From Bathymodiolus brooksi (taxonomy: Eukaryota; Mollusca; Bivalvia; Mytilida; Modiolidae): DNA of 64,000 bases. The translations under genes were made by a program, and so were the position numbers. The notes beneath the pieces were generated by a model. The model was given only the letters and a program-made list of their open reading frames with translations. It made no database searches and was not told the DNA's origin. Numbering within the stretch: position 1 is the first letter of the stretch; every line of letters starts with the position of its first letter. The stretch spans positions 12,477,506 through 12,541,505 of the forward strand of contig OY804579.1 of the NCBI GenBank assembly GCA_963680875.1, given 5' to 3'. Shown piece after piece: positions 60,501 to 64,000 of this stretch.

Positions 60501-62044
60501 AGAGTTCAATGTTAAACTAAGTCCTGCCGTAGCCGCCATTTTGAATTTCATATCGGAACAAAAAACGTAAAGTTTGTAGAGGACCATCCAATGAACATTC
60601 ATGTACAGTTTGGCTTTAATAATATTTGTAGTTTCTGAGAAGAAGGCATTTGAACATTTTCCCATAGGGTCCAATGTTAATCTATGTATTACGGTGTCGG
60701 CCATCTTGGATTTCCGATTGGCATAAAAAACATAAAATTTGTAGAGAACCTTCCAATGATCATTCCTGGGCAGTTTGGTTTCAACTGTCCTAGTGGTTTC
60801 AGAGAAGAAGCATTTTGAAACATTTTCCCCATAGGGTCCAATGTTAAACTAAGTCCTGCCGTAGCTGCCATTTTGAATTTCATACCGGAACAAAAAACGT
60901 AAAGTTTGTAGAGGACCATCTAATGAACATTCATGTACAGTTTGGCTTTAATCATATTTGTAGTTTCTGAGAAGAAGGCATTTGAATATTTTCCAATAGG
61001 GTCCAATGTTAATCTATGTATTACGGTGTCGGCCATCTTGGATTTCCGATTGGCATAAAAAACATAAAATTTGTAGAGAACCTTCCAATGATCATTCCTG
61101 GGCAGTTTGGTTTCAACTGTCCTAGTGGTTTCAGAGAAGAAGCATTTTGAAACATTTTCTCCATAGGGACCAATGTTAAACTAAGTCCTGCCGTAGCCGC
61201 CATTTTGAATTTCATATCGGAACAAAAAACGTAAAGTTTGTAGAGGACCATCCAATGAACATTCATGTACAGTTTGGCTTTAATAATATTTGTAGTTTCT
61301 GAGAAGAAGGCATTTGAACATTTTCCCATAGGGTCCAATGTTAATCTATGTTCTGCGGTGGTGGCCATCTTGGATATCCGATCGGCATAAAAAACACACA
61401 CCTTGTAGAGGACCTTCCAATGATCATTCATGGGCAGTTTGGTATCAATTATCCAAGTGGTTTCAGAGAAGAAGCGTTTTGAAACATTTTCCCCATAGAG
61501 TTCAATGTTAAACTAAGTCCTGCCGTAGCCGCCATTTTGAATTTCATATCGGAACAAAAAACGTAAAGTTTGTAGAGGACCATCCAATGAACATTCATGT
61601 ACAGTTTGGCTTTAATCATATTTGTAGTTTCTGAGAAGAAGGCATTTGAAGATTTTCCCATAGGGTCCAATGTTAATCTATGTCCTGCGATGGCGGCCAT
61701 CTTGGATTTCCGATCGGCATAAAAAACAGAAACTTGGTAAAGGACATTCCAATGATCATTCTTTTACAGTTTGGGTTCAGTCAGTTCATTAGTTTCAGAG
61801 AAGAAGATCTTTGAAATTTCAGCCAATCAGAGCATATTATTGGCCCTGGCAGCCATATTGAATATCCGACTATAACGAAAAACAGTAACTTTGTAGAGGA
61901 CCATCCAAGGAACATTCCTGCTAAGTTTGGTTCCAATCGGCCCAGTGGTTTCGGAGAAGAAGCTTGAAATGTGAAAAGTTTACAGACGACGGACGCCAAG
62001 TGTTGGCAATAGTTCACCTGGACCTTTGGTCCAGGTGAACTAAA
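48566..62044 (-). mobile_element. Helentron-like element E5 with hugely expanded core
   Basis: The left hairpin AGGCTCT/AGAGCCT is followed by TCGTTCACCTGG. The right hairpin is AGTTCAC...GTGAACT with GGACC/GGTCC inner arms at 62008-62042. These ends are homologous to those of E1-E4 but with compensated base changes. The core belongs to the E1/E3 family but holds about 80 monomers, against about 10-15 in those elements. Edge monomers (48600-48900, 61690-61960) are diverged, while central ones are nearly identical. Confidence 0.8.
48900..61690. repeat. Satellite array: 332-bp dimers in a 6,291-bp higher-order repeat
   Basis: Dimers alternate an A monomer (GCCATTTTGAATTTCATATC) with a B monomer. 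B1 has CCTGCGGTGGTGGCCATC, B2 has TATTACGGTGTCGGCCATC, and B2s is B2 with a 9-bp deletion (CGGCATAAAATTTG). Reading from 49101, the B order over 19 dimers is 1,1,2,1,2,2',1,2s,1,2,1,2,2',1,2s,1,2,2',1. From 55392 the same 19-dimer order repeats with only the tenth dimer changed to type 1. Private variants recur exactly 6,291 bp apart. The many open frames of 76-136 codons on the minus strand are by-products of the repeat. Confidence 0.95.
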
Positions 62045-63281
62045 AAAAAATTATATTAAATGATCGAGTTTTTTACTTTCTTTCAACAGCTATTGTTATC
62101 TTAATTGTCATCGTAATTAGAATTAATCATTATGATTAGAAGAATGAAATGTCCTGACAAAACGTTAAAATTCAACTTCAATCACTCGCCGAAAGCTATA
62201 AATAGCCTAATTACACAATCAGCATGTGTTTACCTTGATCTGTTACTGCACGTTAAACGAATGTTGACAGAAATATATGCTGGGAACCAGTACTTCTTAA
62301 TTCAATAATTTTCAAAATCACGATTATTTATTTATAATACTGAAAGATTAAAACGGTATTTCTATAGTAAGCAATTTTAAATATTTAATATAAATAAGAG
62401 ATAAACCCAAATAAACCAAAACAACAATAATAAATCATCACGTGAACTTACCTGTAAAAAAAAATGGCGGTCTTAAACAGTAACGCTAATCGTGACTTTA
62501 TGCATTTAATATGAAAAATCTATTATTATGAACTAGTAACAGGTATGGAAAAAAACATCCACGTTAGTCACAAAGGGCAGGGTGCTGCTACAGATAGAGA
62601 AAAAGGGCAGGGCGTCACTCGGACAAGGGCGGGCACTGCGCCCTGTAAAAACGGGCTAGCGAGAACACTGTTAATACAGAACCTTCAATAGGTGCTTCCC
62701 ACCAAATTTCGGTTCATTTGGCAAAGCAGTTTCAGAGATTTTTAGAAATCGACCAATCTGAAACAAGAATTGCCTGTGGTGGCCATGTTTGTTAATGGAT
62801 CAAAACGAAATGAGCAATCTCTATAGATGACCTTCCATAGATGCTTCCTACCAAGTTTCGATTCATTTGGCAAAGCGGTTTCAGAGGAGAAGATTTTTAG
62901 AAATCGACCAATCAGAAACAAGAATTGCCTGTGGTGGCCATGTTTGTTAATGGATCAGGATGAAATGAGCAATCTTTATAGAGGACTACCCATAGATGCT
63001 TCCTACCAAGTTTCGGTTCATTTGGCCAAAAGGTTTCAGAAGAGAAGAATTTTAAAAATCAGCCAATCAGAAACAAGAGTTGCCTGTGGCGGCCATGTTT
63101 GTTAATGCATCGGGACGAAATGAGCAGTCTTTATAGAGGACCTTCCATAGATGCTTCCTACCAAGTTTCAGTTCATTTTGCTGAGGGGCTTCAGAGGAGA
63201 AGAATAAAATGTGAAAAGTTAACGGACGACGGACGCCAAGTGATGGCAAAAGCTCCCATTGCCTTTGGCAAGGTGAGCTAA

Positions 63282-63800
63282 AAATTAATTGCTGCAAAAT
63301 CCGACCCTGTCTCGAAAATTACGATTTTTTAACACTTACCTTTTTACCATATATAAAGTCCACCCAAACCCAATTTTATTTGATATCATCAAGCTTTACT
63401 CTACCGAATCCATATTTTAGATAATCTGAATCGTTTGCATTGAACTTTGGGAGGTATATATTAATTTTATTTTATCCCGGTTCGGAATAAGATGCCATCT
63501 TTTAGCATTTTCTATCAATAAGAGGCAAACATGAAACATTGCACAGCTAGTTCTATCAACGATTTTGAAGGATTTCTTCACATCTTTTATTGTCGAATCA
63601 AAAATGTTACGGAATCATTGACTGATAAACTACTTCGTCAAGTTGGTTGACAGGGGCAAGTGCAAAATAATCGGAACTCGCCTTACACAAACATACTCGC
63701 CGAATTTGTTCTCTTCTCGCTTTTGGCGAGTTGGCGAGCGGCGGTTTCTTTCACTGTAACAGTGTCTGGAAATCGTTTCAGACAACTTTTATTTACCCAC
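63282..63800. other. Intronic sequence with a dispersed CTCGCC repeat
   Basis: Around 63655-63745 there are ACTCGCC words also seen near 47330-47400. Otherwise it is single-copy-looking intron leading to the PTEN donor at 63800. Confidence 0.5.
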
Positions 63801-64000
63801 CTTGAAATTTGGACTGAACAACTTATGTGCTTTATCTTTATTGGCTTTGTCTAACTCTAACTTAGGAATAATCATCGTATAATCACTTCTGTTACTTGGA
63901 CTTGGAGCTTCCCCCGCCCATGACTTCCTTCCATTCTCTGATTTAGGTTTATCATCTGCCTCAACAAAAAAAGTGTTAAACCAAAACTGGAACATTTTGT
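63801..64000 (-). CDS. PTEN: PTEN penultimate exon (C2 domain), cut by window edge
   Basis: The minus strand reads ..AC AAA ATG at the edge (the D-K-M of human D268-K269-M270, with one base beyond the window). It continues MFQFWFNTFF (human MFHFWVNTFF), then a Ser/Asp-rich loop, and ends LDKANKDKAHKLFSPNFK (human LDKANKDKANRYFSPNFK). The donor AAG|GTGGGT at 63800 falls at the codon where human exon 8 ends (K342). This exon forms the last part of the C2 domain, which binds acidic membrane lipids and packs on the phosphatase domain. The exon codes 67 residues against 75 in human; the shortage lies in the flexible loop that is disordered in human PTEN. Phosphatase-domain exons lie beyond 64000. 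Confidence 0.93.

Larger units (their letters stand above)
47946..62670. mobile_element. CAGTG-ended DNA transposon carrying E5, 5-bp duplication TTAAT
   Basis: The left end CAGTGTTCTAGCTAGG and the complement of the right end, CAGTGTTCTCGCTAGC, are TIRs. TTAAT is duplicated (47941-47945, 62671-62675). The empty site exists in E2 at 28311-28328. Without E5 the element is about 1.25 kb. GGGCAGGGTGCTRC motifs lie near both ends. The segment 62.1-62.5 kb matches the interior of the 40539 transposon, so the two are relatives. C-A-G-N-G ends and 5-bp duplications are compatible with a hAT subgroup (inference). No transposase found. Confidence 0.85.
47883..63281 (-). mobile_element. Helentron-like tandem-core element E4, split by a transposon
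   Basis: The left hairpin AGGCTCA...TGAGCCT with adjacent CTAG is at 47883. After GAGGAAACTTAAT (47945) the element stops, and it resumes at 62671 (TTAATACAGAACC). It continues with about four units of the E2-type core to a right hairpin ending GGCAAGGTGAGCTAAAA at 63281. The joined order is collinear with E2 at 28256. The gap is the 14.7-kb insertion 47946-62670. Confidence 0.85.
37367..63800 (-). other. PTEN: PTEN last intron, 26.4 kb
   Basis: Bounded by donor AAG|GTGGGT at 63800 and acceptor TTTAG at 37367, phase 0, equivalent to human intron 8. It contains three minisatellites, three or four GATACCCCC-family elements, Helentron-like elements E3, E4 and E5, two hAT-like transposons and the 13-kb satellite. 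No other gene is evident inside it. Confidence 0.85.

Noticed and set aside
48729..61700. Dozens of open frames of 76-150 codons on the minus strand with repeated MAATAGLSLTL-type peptides
   Set aside because: They follow the 332-bp dimer exactly, recur with every unit, have no conserved domain or splice logic and sit in a PTEN intron. They reflect a repeat with few stop codons.
63660..63854. Plus-strand frame overlapping the PTEN exon
   Set aside because: Antisense to the real exon and built partly from the dispersed CTCGCC repeat.

Overview
The window looks like nuclear DNA of a bivalve mollusc, most likely a mytilid mussel. It is AT-rich, has few and scattered exons, carries several families of hairpin-ended elements with tandem-repeat cores of about 155-180 bp, and holds LINE and SINE debris of bivalve type. 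There are no operons, rRNA genes or bacterial features. The species call is inference from repeat style.

Genes. The best-supported gene is PTEN on the minus strand. Its last two exons bracket the right half: the penultimate exon (63801 to beyond 64000, equivalent to human exon 8) and the terminal exon (36995-37366, equivalent to human exon 9). They are separated by a 26.4-kb intron. A second minus-strand gene begins at 22202 with an exon encoding a P2X7-type cysteine-rich intracellular domain and a clean splice donor. A probable terminal exon of an unrecognised minus-strand gene lies at 4389-4531. Weaker coding candidates are at 9408-9508, 9628-9719 and 36192-36293.

Layout. 1-5 kb: little recognisable, with a small 40-bp tandem array. 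5.2-9.4 kb: LINE fragments, one inside a pogo-like element that is itself inside a 13-bp-TIR transposon with a 6-bp target duplication. 12.5-13.1 kb: a third LINE remnant. 13.8-18.5 kb: tandem and inverted copies of hairpin/foldback elements plus a MITE with an 8-bp target duplication. 19.0-21.6 kb: a hairpin-ended tandem-core element. 22.2-23.2 kb: P2X7-like exon and a decayed reverse transcriptase. 23.6-26.8 kb: nested DNA transposons. 28.3-30.2 kb: another tandem-core element. 32.8-34.1 kb: a 50-bp minisatellite. 37.4-63.8 kb: the PTEN intron, with three more minisatellites, interrupted tandem-core elements and, at 48.6-62.0 kb, a 13-kb satellite.

The most interesting structure is in that intron. 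A Helentron-like element (47883-63281) is split by a CAGTG-ended DNA transposon (47946-62670) with TTAAT target duplications. That transposon contains a second Helentron-like element whose core has expanded into about 38 dimers of 332 bp. Private variants in the array recur at exactly 6,291 bp, so the array is two copies of a 19-dimer block. Intact paralogues elsewhere in the window supply the empty sites that date the nesting order.
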